Source: Periplaneta americana
Taxonomy: Eukaryota > Arthropoda > Insecta > Blattodea > Blattidae
Direction: 5' to 3'
Length of the DNA: 64,000 nucleotides
Assembly (NCBI RefSeq): GCF_040183065.1
Contig: NC_091120.1
Span: 71,264,708-71,328,707, forward strand
The notes beneath the pieces are model-generated. The model was given only the letters and a program-made list of their open reading frames with translations, was not told the DNA's origin and ran no database searches. Made by a program: the position numbers and the translations under genes. Below, one piece after another: positions 49,600 to 60,131 of the stretch (position 1 is the first letter of the stretch; every line of letters starts with the position of its first letter).

Positions 49600-50095
49600 A
49601 TGTTGCAAATAAAGCTTTCAGGTATAACTTCCTGTAAAGTTGATTTGAATAATTTCAAGAGAAAAATTGTTCCTGGGCCGGGCATCGAACCCGGGATCTT
49701 TAATTAAACGTACCAAAACTCTACTTACGGAGCTACCCGGGAACTCTACCAGACACCGATTCAATTTTTCCCTCTATATCCACAGACCTCAAAGTGGGCT
49801 GACAACCGTCAAGCAACCAACATTGAGTGCACACTAATTCTGTGTGACTTAAATTTTGGTTTTCTGTTAACGAACAGTGACGTGTATTATAGCAAATCAA
49901 GCTTTCAGGTATAACTTCCCTGTAAAGTTGATTTGAATAATTTCGAGGGAAAAATTGTTCCGGGGCAGGGCATTGAACCTGGGACCTTTCGTCTGTGACT
50001 TTGAGGTCTGTGGATATAGAGGGAAAAATTGTCTGGTAGAGTTCCTGGGTAGCTCCATTGTATAGCGTTGGTAAGTTTAACCAAAGGTCTATGGA
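49600..50095 (-). mobile_element. Two or three tRNA-derived SINE pieces, partly rearranged
   Basis: 49615-49741 read on the minus strand gives a tRNA-like head (GGGTAGCTCCGTAAGTAGAG A-box region, GGGTTCGATGCCCGG B box) and a body with AATTATTCAAATCAACTTTA. A second copy of body plus B box is at 49895-49990. At 50045-50090 the A-box region appears in the opposite orientation, so the cluster was duplicated and partly inverted. It is not a working tRNA gene. Confidence 0.75.
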
Positions 50096-50143
50096 ACGCT
50101 GCAAGGAACATCAACGCAGCATAAGACTGTATTACCCCTATAA

Positions 50144-50337
50144 AGGCTGGTTCACAATAAACCGGGAACGGAAACGACAACGAGAACGAAAACGGAAATA
50201 ATGTTAAAATAAATGTTTTTAAATGGGAGCATTCACAATTAACTATTGTGAATGCTCATATTTAAATACATTTATTTTAACATTATTTCCGTTCTCGATC
50301 TCGTCGTTTTCATTCCCGGTTTATTGTGAATCAGCCT
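50144..50337. mobile_element. Palindromic MITE with TAA target site (Harbinger-like)
   Basis: Almost the whole 194 bp is one inverted repeat. The left arm starts AGGCTGGTTCACAATAAACC, the right arm is its near-perfect complement, and the centre near 50237 has only a few unpaired bases. TAA on both sides (50141-50143, 50338-50340) fits the 3-bp TWA duplication of the PIF/Harbinger group. No coding capacity. Transcribed RNA would fold into a long hairpin. Confidence 0.8.
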
Positions 50338-50339
50338 TA

Positions 50340-50640
50340 AGTCTGCAGTAGCTCAACACAGCCTAGAAACGGGTCACAAGATAGATTTCGTCGCCACCAC
50401 GATCTTGGAGAAGACATGAGGTTACTAGGACTTGGTTATCAAGGAAGCCATCGAAATCCAGCTAGATGGCAATAATTTCAACAGAGACGGGGGTCTACAG
50501 CTGAGTACAGCATGGAAACCTGCCATCAATACGCTTAGACCACCAGCACACGGCAGACAGTCGGGACAGCAACTAGATCCTGATTGGCTACCGCTTCCAC
50601 CAACCAGAATGCGCCTGGCGGTCGGGACTACGAACTAGCT
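50340..50640 (+). mobile_element. Penelope-like element remnant (3' end of the ORF)
   Basis: The + strand reads AVAQHSLETGHKIDF, then ILEKT and VIKEAIEIQLDGNNFNRDGG followed by LQLSTAWKP. This matches, from memory, the C-terminal GIY-YIG endonuclease region of Penelope-like retroelements. It is a broken, 5'-truncated fossil next to the MITE. Confidence 0.7.
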
Positions 50641-51094
50641 CCTGATTGGCCCGCAGCGGGAAGCCCTACTATTGTATATATACTGGCTAGACATGGTCCC
50701 CTAAGAGGTTACGTCCATTTTCGGCTCTCCCCCTTCAAAATTTTCTAGAACTCCTTCAGTGGAGCAGCGTAAACAGGAGTGAGACTAGTGGCCAACAGGC
50801 TTGGAGCTCACATATTTAGTTTCTTACAGCCCCCAACCCCTTGCAAGGACGCGTTTTGCGTTCCTTTTAAATTTTTCCTCCCAATTCTCCTATCTTTTTT
50901 TCTTTTTTCGATTTTTTCGTCCCACATCACTTCATTCTCTGAATAAAATGGCAGAGCTAGCCATCGAAAGCTTGGAAGCAAATCTACAACTCACCTGGCT
51001 GAGAACCCGAGAAGAGTTATTCAACATCAAACGCCGGGAAAGCCTCAAGTCATACAAAAAATTACACCTTTTTTTAAACAGCACCTTATATTAA
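50641..51094 (+). other. Possible terminal region linked to the Penelope-like remnant
   Basis: A TATATATA-type sequence near 50675, a pyrimidine-rich tract (50870-50930) and a short frame from 50948 (MAELAIESLEANLQLTWLRT) follow the remnant directly. Penelope-like elements often sit as partial head-to-tail copies, so this may be the leader of a second partial copy. I do not recognise the frame and cannot prove the link. Confidence 0.35.
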
Positions 51095-51900
51095 ATTTTT
51101 AATATTTGATATCTCCATTCAATTTTACATACAAATAGAAGTTTGACTTAGTATAAATTATGAATCCTCTCTCATAAATATTATGGTTCTTTCAAATGCT
51201 TTGATAATGTAACAAAAAATAAATATGTGTAGGCCTATTCTTATGGAGTAGGCCATGACAAAAAAAAAACATAACTATTAACTTTCAGTATTACGAGATA
51301 CTCTAATACACGATTAGTATAAATTATTAATCACAAGTTTCAACTTGAGTGAAATGAGACCCAAAAGCTGAAATGTTCTGATTTATCAGTGTTTGCTGTA
51401 TTCTCTACAACGTCCCCCCGCTACTGTGTTTATACAGGCAAATGATTCTCGCTCACATTTGCAGTAGAACAATACGTTGTTACTCAAACGTCTTCCATAT
51501 TGCCGATGTGACCCTGTTGCATGCAGTAAGGGTTCTTAACATGAATATGATGCATTCCAAAGCGGCCGTTGGTCACGCAGGTCGCCCGTTTTGTATGCCC
51601 ATTTCCTGGCTGCTCTCACCCTGAATAACGAGATCGGTACGAAGTTGCCAACTCTGCTAATTACTGATTAGAACTGAAAAGAAAAATGGCTAAGAACGTA
51701 TTCTGAATCTCAGCGCTGAGCAATCTGATGGCATCACGGTGTTCCGAATGTCAACGATGACGTCAGAAATGATGCTCCATCGGTGTTGCACCGGTTCCAT
51801 CAGCTTCCAGAGGTGGTGGCAGTATCCAACAGCCGTCATCATTGAATCTGATTGGTTCTTGTATAGGGCGGGAATTAGCAGACTAATGACATTGTGCACT
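51095..51900. other. Unassigned DNA, no gene seen
   Basis: Low-complexity AT-rich DNA to about 51400, then more balanced composition. Short frames on both strands around 51440-51940 show no motif I recognise. Confidence 0.4.
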
Positions 51901-51901
51901 G

Positions 51902-52212
51902 TTGCATCATGGTGGTGTGTTCTGCTGTATTGTTTGTAATGAGCACAACGTAAAAAATTTTTTTAATGGCTTACGAACGAATATGTCAACGGACCAGTTA
52001 TTACTACTGGTTCAAGAAATAAATTGTTTATGCTCTCTTTTCTTTGAACGAGATGACAGTATGGAAATTTCGCAAAATCTTGCTAGCGTAGTACAGACAA
52101 CAACTTGTACAGCCGCCATGATGGCCATTGAACCTTCCAGCAGTTTTGTTCCTATTTCGCTGCAGTGTGACCTCATTGATGTCCACCGGTCCGATGAGAT
52201 TCAGAATACGCT
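51902..52212 (+). other. Open frame ending at a consensus splice donor: possible unrecognised exon
   Basis: About 103 codons are open (CNEHNVKNFFNGLRTNMS ... VHRSDEIQNT). The frame meets its stop only one codon after an ACGCT/GTAAGT donor-like junction. Base composition is less AT-rich than the surroundings. A short stretch in another frame just before (MVVCSAV at 51909) together with CNEH recalls the start of a THAP finger, but this needs a frame change and is weak. No domain is assigned. It could be an exon, an element fragment or chance. Confidence 0.25.
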
Positions 52213-52373
52213 GTAAGTTCTAAGGGTACGATTAGATTGACGTAAATATTACAGAAACGTAATAGTGGCCACATTATGCAGTTTGACGTAAAATACGTCT
52301 TTCCCCGCACCGAGTATAGTCACCTGTTTCGGGGATCCCCAAATTGAAACAAATATGGAAGAATTTAAAATAC

Positions 52374-53128
52374 TGTAAATTTTTATACTGAACAACAATG
52401 TAATTTTATTATCTCAACAATAACTCTTCACTTTCTACAATTTAATTTCACTCCCGTCAACAATGGGATTTGCTCTCCACACAGCAACACAGCGTTCGTT
52501 ATTGCACTCCACGAACGGCAATGACAATTTACTTGGACTATTACGAACAACAATGAACTGTTAATCTTAACTAATATTCACAAAGCACTATTTACAGCAC
52601 AGAACTGTCAGTTCTCAGTTCACAGCTCGTTCGTCTTGGCTAGTTCTTCTAGCTCAGTCACTCGTGTTCACAGAATCTCGAACCCCAGACCTTCAGAGAC
52701 GATCCGCTGAACTTCGAACTCAGGTCCCCCAACTGTGATCCACTGCACTCGAACTCCGGGCTTCAGGCTCCACAGTTACGGACACAACTCAAGTCGCGCT
52801 CTGGTCTCGAAGCTGGCTTCACTGCTACACAAGACTAACTCGCTTACTGTCCAAATCTGCCTGTAACAACACTGGCTTACTGACGGGCTGACTGACTTTC
52901 ACTTGCGTCTTCTCTTTTATATAACCAAACCATAGTTTCCGGAGAGTTCGCGAAAGATTCCACTCTCGAATAATCTGGATTTCTCTCCTTTCTGCGGCGG
53001 TCGCTCTCTTTCCCCTTTCTCCCCACAGCACATGCCCCAGGAAGCAGATGCGCGCGCAACCTGCCCGTCACGGCCGACTTAGCCCTTCCTCCGTCGGTCG
53101 TGAGCTCGAACCTCACGTGGCCGTCACA
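52374..53128 (-). mobile_element. Solo LTR fossil (Gypsy-like)
   Basis: A 755-bp block begins TGTAAA and ends TCACA on the + strand, flanked by ATAC on both sides (52370-52373, 53129-53132). Read on the minus strand it has a TATA box (TATATAAAAGAGAAG, near 52920) and a downstream AATAAA poly(A) signal, the parts of a retroviral-type LTR. No internal coding region lies on either side, so it is a solitary LTR left by recombination. The family call is from general layout only; age is moderate, since the flanking duplication is still exact. Confidence 0.7.
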
Positions 53129-53132
53129 ATAC

Positions 53133-54899
53133 TTACTGTGACAACAGTATGAGCCACAGCCTAATGCTAATTCTATTAGTGCTTAGGCCATTAACCAATA
53201 TAATCTTTGTGGCCACGCCCTGTGACTCAACGCCCCTTCGCTACGGGCATGAGGCAGCCGAATTTTCGCATAAAATTAGTCGTACGACTCGGACTCTCTC
53301 AGTAATAACTCGAAATCGAGGTTAGCTACAAGACCTGGGCGACCACTCGTTTGATTAGTAGATGCAATATTAAAGTAGTAATAGATGGACACACTATACA
53401 TTTTGAATGAACAATACTGATAAACTTTTTGTGAGCTGAGACTAATTCCGAAATGTCGCTTCTTATGAAGAGAAAATAATATAATATATTGCAATATTAT
53501 TGCATGCGCTTAATTAATTACTTTTCTTACCATAAACTCATGTTCTCCATTTGTAAACAGAACCAAAAATAAAACGTTGAAGCCAATACAGATGTAGTTT
53601 CGTTCCTGAAACTGGGTACCGTATTCTACGTGACACACACACAGATAAAATCGTAACATTTCCATTGGGGACTAATGTACCAAGTAAAATATACCAATAA
53701 CGATAGCTATATTATGATACAAGGTTGGGAAGTACATTTTACAAAATCGAGGAAAAGTTTGAAAAACAAGCAAAGCAAGTTTTTCAATTTCCGATATTTT
53801 GTAATGCATTTCACATACGGCTACTGTACACAATTTTGCACGACGATATTTTTAAAATTCCAAATGCAATATGTTTTACATTTACAACAATTTAGAGCAA
53901 TATTATTCCAAAGCCTCCGCAAAACTATACTGTAATGGCAATTAAGTAACAATTAATGCACTGTAATGGATCTATTTCATTACAGTTTTATGTTATTCAG
54001 AATGGTTTCCCCAGCAACAAGTTTCTTTGCGAGCATTCTAACTTTCAAGGCCTAACAACAATAGTTGTAAATACAATAAAAAAAAAAGCACGATCGTGCA
54101 AGAAATCAATTACAATTCAAGAAATATTAGGACTTGTGTCTATTCGAGATGGAAATGCCAGATCATCATCCATAGAAGACTCCATGAGCCTCTCCCGCAT
54201 AAGTTATTTCCTTCAGAAGAACTTGAGCGCTCCATTATGTCTCCAAAGGTTCGAAACTTCACGTACGTCCCACCAACAAGACCAAATAGTTTCTGCCCAG
54301 TTATATCAAACAACAGGGCAATTGTTTTACCATAGTAAACGATATTTTAGATCTTCGATATCACCCGAACGAAGATACCTAATAGTCTCCACACACAGTT
54401 GCACAACAAAAATTCTTCCCTAAACAATTATCGCAAAAGCCTAGAAGAATAATTCTCCAATTCGTTGGGCGAGTAACAGCCATTAAACATTAACTTGTAC
54501 TGGTAATGGCAGGCGAATCAATTTCTCAAAACGGCTTTCAGGGAGAGCTATAACACAACATGCAACCACTTATTATGGTACTAAGCTAACATTTTCATTC
54601 ACCAGACCTCATTAGCAAATCAAGGTGCAAGTACCGCAGTGAATTAATCTAAATATTTTAAACTTTCTCCTCTCATCCTAACTATTAGTTCATGACTTAG
54701 CATAAACTCCACCTATATTTCTATCAGCGTGTCCAGCATCCAGGGATGTCCAAGCGCCTGCATTTTGTGCTCTCAGGAACTCGCACAACATTCCCTTAAG
54801 AGCGATGATTATATTTTATCTTGCTAAAAAGTAAACCTTGCTGGATCTATATTGCTTGTAGTATGAACTCATAGGCTAGTACAGGCGCTTTCACATCCC
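53133..54899. other. Unassigned DNA, no gene seen
   Basis: A 155-codon frame at 53956-54423 overlaps others in different frames and has no recognisable motif, signal peptide or promoter. I do not call it a gene. No repeats or inverted ends were noted. Confidence 0.4.
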
Positions 54900-54902
54900 T
54901 AA

Positions 54903-55729
54903 GGCCCGGTTTCTTCAACCTTTGTTAAATTATAACAGTGTGTTATTCCATTTTGACTGTAAACTTAACAGTTGAAGCATTTCTTCAACTACTGTTAGTA
55001 CTAACAGGCTGTTAAAACCTATGTTAATTTAACTGCCCAATTTCATGCAGTTAAATCATTTAACTCTCTGTTAGCATAGAAGTATCCAATATGGCTGGTG
55101 CGTTAGATGCTGAACTTACATATCTGGATTATTTAGAAAATGACCATGGATACATAAACAGAGCGGATGATTTCTGTGATTTGACAGACCAAAAGTTCAT
55201 GCAAAGGCATAGGCTATTTTCTGCCAAGCCTCACTTTTCGCTTTCAACTTAGATCCGTTAGTTTGTTTATTCTCATTAATTGGTTTATACTGGGAAATAA
55301 TTGCCAGCAGAAGGTTTCTTTCGAACGAAGAGAAATTAGTCCCAAGATTTCTTTTTGTTCCAGTGTTTTCCATTTCATAATAGCAATGCCAATACGCCGC
55401 TCCACGCTATTGTGATACAAACGAGGAAAGAAGCAGAAATCAAACCTGAGATAATAGAATGACTTCTACTCTCTCTGAATCAAACAACGGAAACAAACGA
55501 GAATCGCAATTGTCAGAGTTCAGAAACAGAAGTGAGCCTATACTTGGTTATAGGTTACGGTTAAACTCTAGAATCTCTGGTCCTAACAGAGAGTTAACAA
55601 ACATAATGTTAAAATATGAAATGTAAAGTCGAAGAAACGCAATATTTTTAACAGCAATTCATACTTTTAACTTACAGTTAATTAACGCTATGTTAGGTGC
55701 ATTATAACAAAGGTTGAAGAAACCGGGCC
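54903..55729 (+). mobile_element. PIF/Harbinger-like element with transposase start remnant
   Basis: Inverted ends of about 24 bp (GGCCCGGTTTCTTCAACCTT) are flanked by TAA (54900-54902, 55730-55732), the 3-bp duplication of PIF/Harbinger. At about 55091 the + strand reads MAGALDAELTYLDYLENDHG, then DLTDQKFMQRHRLF. That resembles the beginning of Harbinger transposases (acidic leader, then D..F...FR.). The frame stops soon after and no DDE core follows, so this is an internally deleted, non-autonomous copy. Confidence 0.8.
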
Positions 55730-55934
55730 TAAGCATTACAAAAACTGCAGAGTGCGTATTAGTCACTGGGTCACAACCAAGGACGTAAATGACTAGGATT
55801 TTGTATCCCATATTCTCGTGAAGGACAAAGCATATTTTAGCGACATGGTTTTTCAATTCCCACAACTTTCACAACTGAAATTATAAAAACCTCAACAATA
55901 TTCGGAAAAGTCAATTCCAGTATAGGTTATCCTT

Positions 55935-56395
55935 TAGTCTGTGGTGTGGAATGATCTGTTCAGAAGTGCTGCCTCCCAGTTTGACCAGCCGCTTGTATCT
56001 ATAATTTCTGGAAGAGATTTTGTTGGAATTAATGGCAGACGTTTCACAGCAAATAAGAAGCGACATGTTGTACCTTCATGATGGTGCTTCGTCCACATCT
56101 CTCGTTTGTTGCGGGATCTCCTTAATAGTCAATATATCCTGCGAGGTGGACGGAATTGGATCATCTTGTTAGGTGGCCAGCAAACAGGCCAGACTTGAAT
56201 CCTCTGACTTTTATTACAAGGATCGCATGAAAGAACTGGTGTACGCCAGAGAATTCGACACTAAAGAGGAGCATGAGCAACGTTTATAGCTGCCACTGAT
56301 GTAAGAGAAATTGACGGAGTATGCCAACGCATGAGAGCCAACTGACTTCGGTGACATTATGCCTAGTGCTAGTGGTGGCCATATTAGGTATATTT
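55935..56395 (+). mobile_element. Mariner-superfamily transposase scrap
   Basis: Broken frames on the + strand give YLHDGASSTS (second catalytic Asp block), RWPANRPDLNPLTF (third block, with Thr where the catalytic Asp should be) and KRSMSN/REIDGVCQRM-like C-terminal text. It looks like a relative of the DD41D group at 10895 and 42000. No ends can be recognised. Confidence 0.65.
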
Positions 56396-56554
56396 TTTTA
56401 ACCCTTTATTGTGTCTGATTTTATCCATTTTTAATCTCTGACACGACGAGTGATGTCTTTTATTTTTATTATAAAAGAAATTTTATATAAAACATAAGCT
56501 TCAATATCTTAGAAATAAATAATCCCAAAGATTCGACGGAACTGCCATGGTTTT

Positions 56555-56789
56555 ATTTTCTTACTTGGTTATTTAACGACGTTGCATCAACTACGAGGTT
56601 ATTTACCGTCGATGTGATTGGTGATAGCGAGATGGTATTTGGTCAGATGAAACCGAGAATTCGCCATAGATTACCTGATATTTGCCTTACGCTTGGGGAA
56701 AATCTCGGAAAAATCCCAACCTGGCAATCAGCCCAAGCGGAAATCGAACCCGCCCCCACCGAATTCCGGATCGGCAGACAAGCGCCAAT
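56555..56789 (-). mobile_element. tRNA-derived SINE, head-truncated
   Basis: On the minus strand a B box (GGTTCGATTTCC) is followed by a body and a TTATTTAACGACGTTGCATC 3' domain similar in kind to the SINE at 24224. TGCCATGGTTTT (56543-56554) and TGCCATGGTCTT (56790-56801) form a 12-bp target duplication. The A-box half of the tRNA-like head is missing. Confidence 0.85.
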
Positions 56790-56801
56790 TGCCATGGTCT
56801 T

Positions 56802-57621
56802 GATAAATATGAAAAACTTGATTTTTTCTATTGGTATTAATTGTTTTCTCAGAATAGTATAAGGTTTTACATTTGCATGAAACAAAGTTAAAAAGCGTAA
56901 ATACAAAGCTAAATCAAAACGCGTGCTAAGATAAATAAAGAGTCGACTAACACCTTAAATTACCGTACTTGTAACAACTAAGTTAATTGGCAACGATGTA
57001 TCTGCCTTAATGTGAAATTTACAGAAGACTGCTTATTACAAGCGACCGCTCCACCTCTTTATACCTAACAAGTTAATGACCTTGACATTGCCCAAGTATC
57101 AAGTACGAGTTTCTTCAGTAAATACAAAATACTGTACCCCACTATTATCTAAACTAAAAAAGAAAATATTGCACGATAGATAAAAATGAACGTATACATT
57201 TTTGTTCCATAGATGTCCTTTTTTCCCCTGTAAAAATATCTGCACTACTATCGTTTACACCCTGTCCAATGCATCCTTCCACTTTTTTTTTTTTTTTTTT
57301 TTTTTTTTTAGTATCCAACCTCCCTTGCATAAGTGGACTCGTCGAACTTTCACTTGCAACGCCGACTGTTATTCTATCAGTGTATGACGTCATCATTTCC
57401 TTTTAAACTTATCTACATATCTAATTTGGAAACTGAAGCAATAACGAAAGTGATGATTCTGCCCATACGATAAACTTTAGGATCTTCTAGGACTGTCATC
57501 TTACACAAAAATGTTACACTTATCTCTGTTTGTAGATTGAATAGGCTATAATTAGACGTTTCACTTCAAAATTGTATTTAATAGAATACCTCTAGAATTA
57601 ATAATACACTAACCGTTTAAA
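56802..57621. other. Unassigned DNA with a 27-base T run
   Basis: Apart from the T homopolymer at 57283-57309 nothing stands out. No gene. Confidence 0.5.
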
Positions 57622-58905
57622 TCTATACTAATAATAAATCTGTAGCCGAAATTTTTCTGGTAATTTTCGATTTTCCAAAAATAATTGGTCCTAACATATA
57701 TAATTAACCACCCTGAAACCGAAAATCGCTTCTTTGAAATTTTTGTTTGTATGTCTGTCTGTCTGTCTGTCTGGATGTTTGTTACCTTTTCACGCGATAA
57801 TGGGTGAACCGATTTATATGAAATTTTGAATATAAATTAAGTTCGTTGTAACTTAGAATTTAGGCTATATGGCATTCAAAATATTTTATTTAAAAGGGGG
57901 GTTATAAGGGGGCTTGAATTAAATAAATCGAAATATCTCCCTTATTATTGATTTTCATGAAAAATATTACATAACAAACGTTTCTTTAAAAATAATTTCC
58001 GATAAGTTTTATTCTACGTAAAATTTTGACAGGACTGATATTTAATGAGATAAATGAGTTTCAAAATTACAACAACAACGCCATCTAATGCGGTGTAATG
58101 AAATAAAAAACAAATGACTTAGTCTATAAGGGGCCTTGGACAACAACAATCGAAAGCTATGAAGCATTGCCTACTCTTGGTTTCACAAGTAAAGAACCTT
58201 CGTTGCAGGGTTGGGTTCAGGAAGCCATAAATCTGACCGACACGCTCCCCCAATTAGTGAAACTGTGGACAAAGATACCGCCAGGAGACCGCTGAGAATG
58301 CTGTGTTGTGAATTTTCCATTTTTGAAAGAATCCAACCAGTTGCAAAAGAAAATACATTTAAAGAGTCCAGCCAAGAGAAAACGTGGCAACAGCTTCCCC
58401 TAACTGGCCTGTCAATCACTGTCATCTGTGCAGAAATGGTGTGAGGCCAGGGTTCTTTACTTGTGGAGCCGAGAGTACAGAGAATGTTTCTGTGTTTGTA
58501 TGAAGTAATATCGGAAGCTAAATTAACCGATTTGTATAATTAATTATTAATTCAAAATTGGAAAGTGTAGTTTCTCTAGACGGACATAATCCTATAATGT
58601 TATTACAGTAACTTCTGAGTGAATCGAGAACAGGTAAGATTAAAATAGCTCCTTATGCACAGAAAACTTGATATGCATTCGTTTCCTGTATTTCCTAAAA
58701 TAATTTTTATGACCAAATGAATGGTGTCTGGATCAAAATGATCGCATTTTAATTTTCTTAATACAATTTAAATTAAGTAACATATTAAACGATTTATCCT
58801 TCTATCAAACACGAATGTTCCCTGGATCAAACGTCCTATTTTAATTATGTAATTACTTTATATTTATTTCTAACGGGTGCAGCGGAGCCCACGGGTACGG
58901 CTAGT
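57622..58905 (+). mobile_element. Non-autonomous Helitron
   Basis: It starts with TC (TCTATACTAATAATAAATCT) directly after A. It ends with a GC-rich hairpin-capable stretch (GGGTGCAGCGGAGCCC) and GGCTAGT directly before T. That is the TC...CTAGT end pattern and A/T target of Helitrons, without inverted ends or target duplication. It contains a TGTC tetranucleotide run near 57750-57775. No Rep/helicase frame is visible in the 1284 bp. Confidence 0.8.
58184..58465. mobile_element. Inverted-repeat-bounded segment nested in the Helitron
   Basis: CACAAGTAAAGAACC at 58184-58198 faces its exact complement at 58451-58465. The 282-bp insert is less AT-rich than the surrounding Helitron, and a minus-strand frame of about 80 codons spans it. 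It may be a small DNA element or captured host sequence. No target duplication was recognised. Confidence 0.5.
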
Positions 58906-59100
58906 TTATAAATAAATGATATAAGTGAAACAGAACGTGAAGTACCGGTAAATAAAAAGTATTACAACTTTAGATGAAGTGTGGTAGATACCATACTAAT
59001 AAAAATGTCTTCCTCTTTCTTCATTATCCTAATTCTTATTATTATAGGATTATGCCTAAACACATAAGTAGAGAGCTACAACGTTAGCCACGAGAGCTAT

Positions 59101-59121
59101 CATCATCACCATCACCATCAC

Positions 59122-59153
<32 letters not shown>

Positions 59154-59156
59154 CCA
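59101..59156. repeat. CAT microsatellite at the LINE 3' end
   Basis: A tandem of CAT/CAC triplets abuts the 3' end of the minus-strand LINE (ATG repeats on its sense strand), as expected for the short-repeat tails of RTE LINEs. Confidence 0.9.
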
Positions 59157-60115
59157 TCTCCTGTATCTCTCACTGGAGCAAAAAAAACCTCAACAAGCTT
59201 TCGCCACTGTCTTCTATTCTGAGCGATATTGGCAATTTCGGACCAAGATGTCCCTGACTTCCGTATTTCCTCTTCACCTGTTCTTTTTCAGGTAACCTTT
59301 GGTCCTCTTCTCTTTCTACTGCCTTGGGGGTTCCATCTTGAAGCTTCTTTCTCAATAGAATTTCTTTCTGAAGAATATGGCCAATCCATCCCCATTTCCT
59401 TCGTTTTGTCTGTATATTGATTTGCTCTTCTTATGTTCTTTCCCCATAACTCTGTTTGAAATTATGTTAGGCCACCAAATATTTAAGATCCTTCTAAGGC
59501 AGCGATTTATAAAAACTTGCAGACTTCTAGAGATCTCTACAGTTACTTTCAATGTTTCAAAACCATATAGGCCTAGAAGAACAGCTTTCATATTACTCTG
59601 AAATATTCTGATTTTAGTTCTGAAGAAATATCGTGGGACTTCCATATCGAGTATGGCTCTACAAATACTGCATTTGCCTTCCTAATACGGCTTCTAACAT
59701 CGGCATTGGCACCTCCACCTTCTGTCACCAAACTACCCAAATACTGAAACTCTATTACTGTCTCAGTACATTGTCCATTCATTTGGAAAATTCTTGTGGT
59801 ATTTATATTGCTATTTATCCTGATGTCTTTTGTTTTCTTACAATTTACCGCCAGTCCTACCTCAGCACTCTCCTCCTGTAAGCTACCTAATTTAGTTTCC
59901 ATGGTTTGAAAGTTTTGAGATAACTAGCAAACATTATCAGCAAAATCAAGATCTTCGATAAAATGCATCAATCTCCATTGGAATCCAGTTCCTTTTCGAA
60001 AGCTTATTTTCCTCATAACCAGAACCATTACTGTCAGAAAAATGGTGGGAAATAAAATACATCTCTGCTTGACGTCTAAATGAACTTTAATCGGGTCATT
60101 TAACATCCCATTATG
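59157..60115 (-). mobile_element. RTE/BovB-like LINE, 5' truncated (second family)
   Basis: On the minus strand: GTGFQWRLMHFIEDLDFADN (FADD-type catalytic block, changed to FADN), then AEVGLAVNCKKTKDIRINSN, FQYLGSLVTEGGG and RIRKANAVF. FRTKIRIFQSNMKAVLLGLY, FINRCLRRILNIWWPNIISN and an Arg/Lys-rich C-terminus (EREEDQRLPEKEQVKRK) follow. Catalytic Asp loss, several frame changes and stops make it dead. It is distinct in sequence from the TTAC-tailed LINEs at 37-42 kb. Confidence 0.85.
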
Positions 60116-60131
60116 ACGAGAGCTGTAGGTA

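Noticed and set aside
49667-49745. Possible tRNA gene on the minus strand
   Set aside because: The tRNA-like head continues into a SINE body that is repeated 280 bp further on.
50801-51094. 97-codon frame as a host membrane or secreted protein
   Set aside because: The hydrophobic start comes from a pyrimidine tract. The frame directly follows a Penelope-like remnant and is better explained as element leader DNA.
53956-54423. 155-codon plus-strand frame as a protein gene
   Set aside because: No motif, no promoter, overlapping frames of similar length, unusual composition; chance or decayed DNA.
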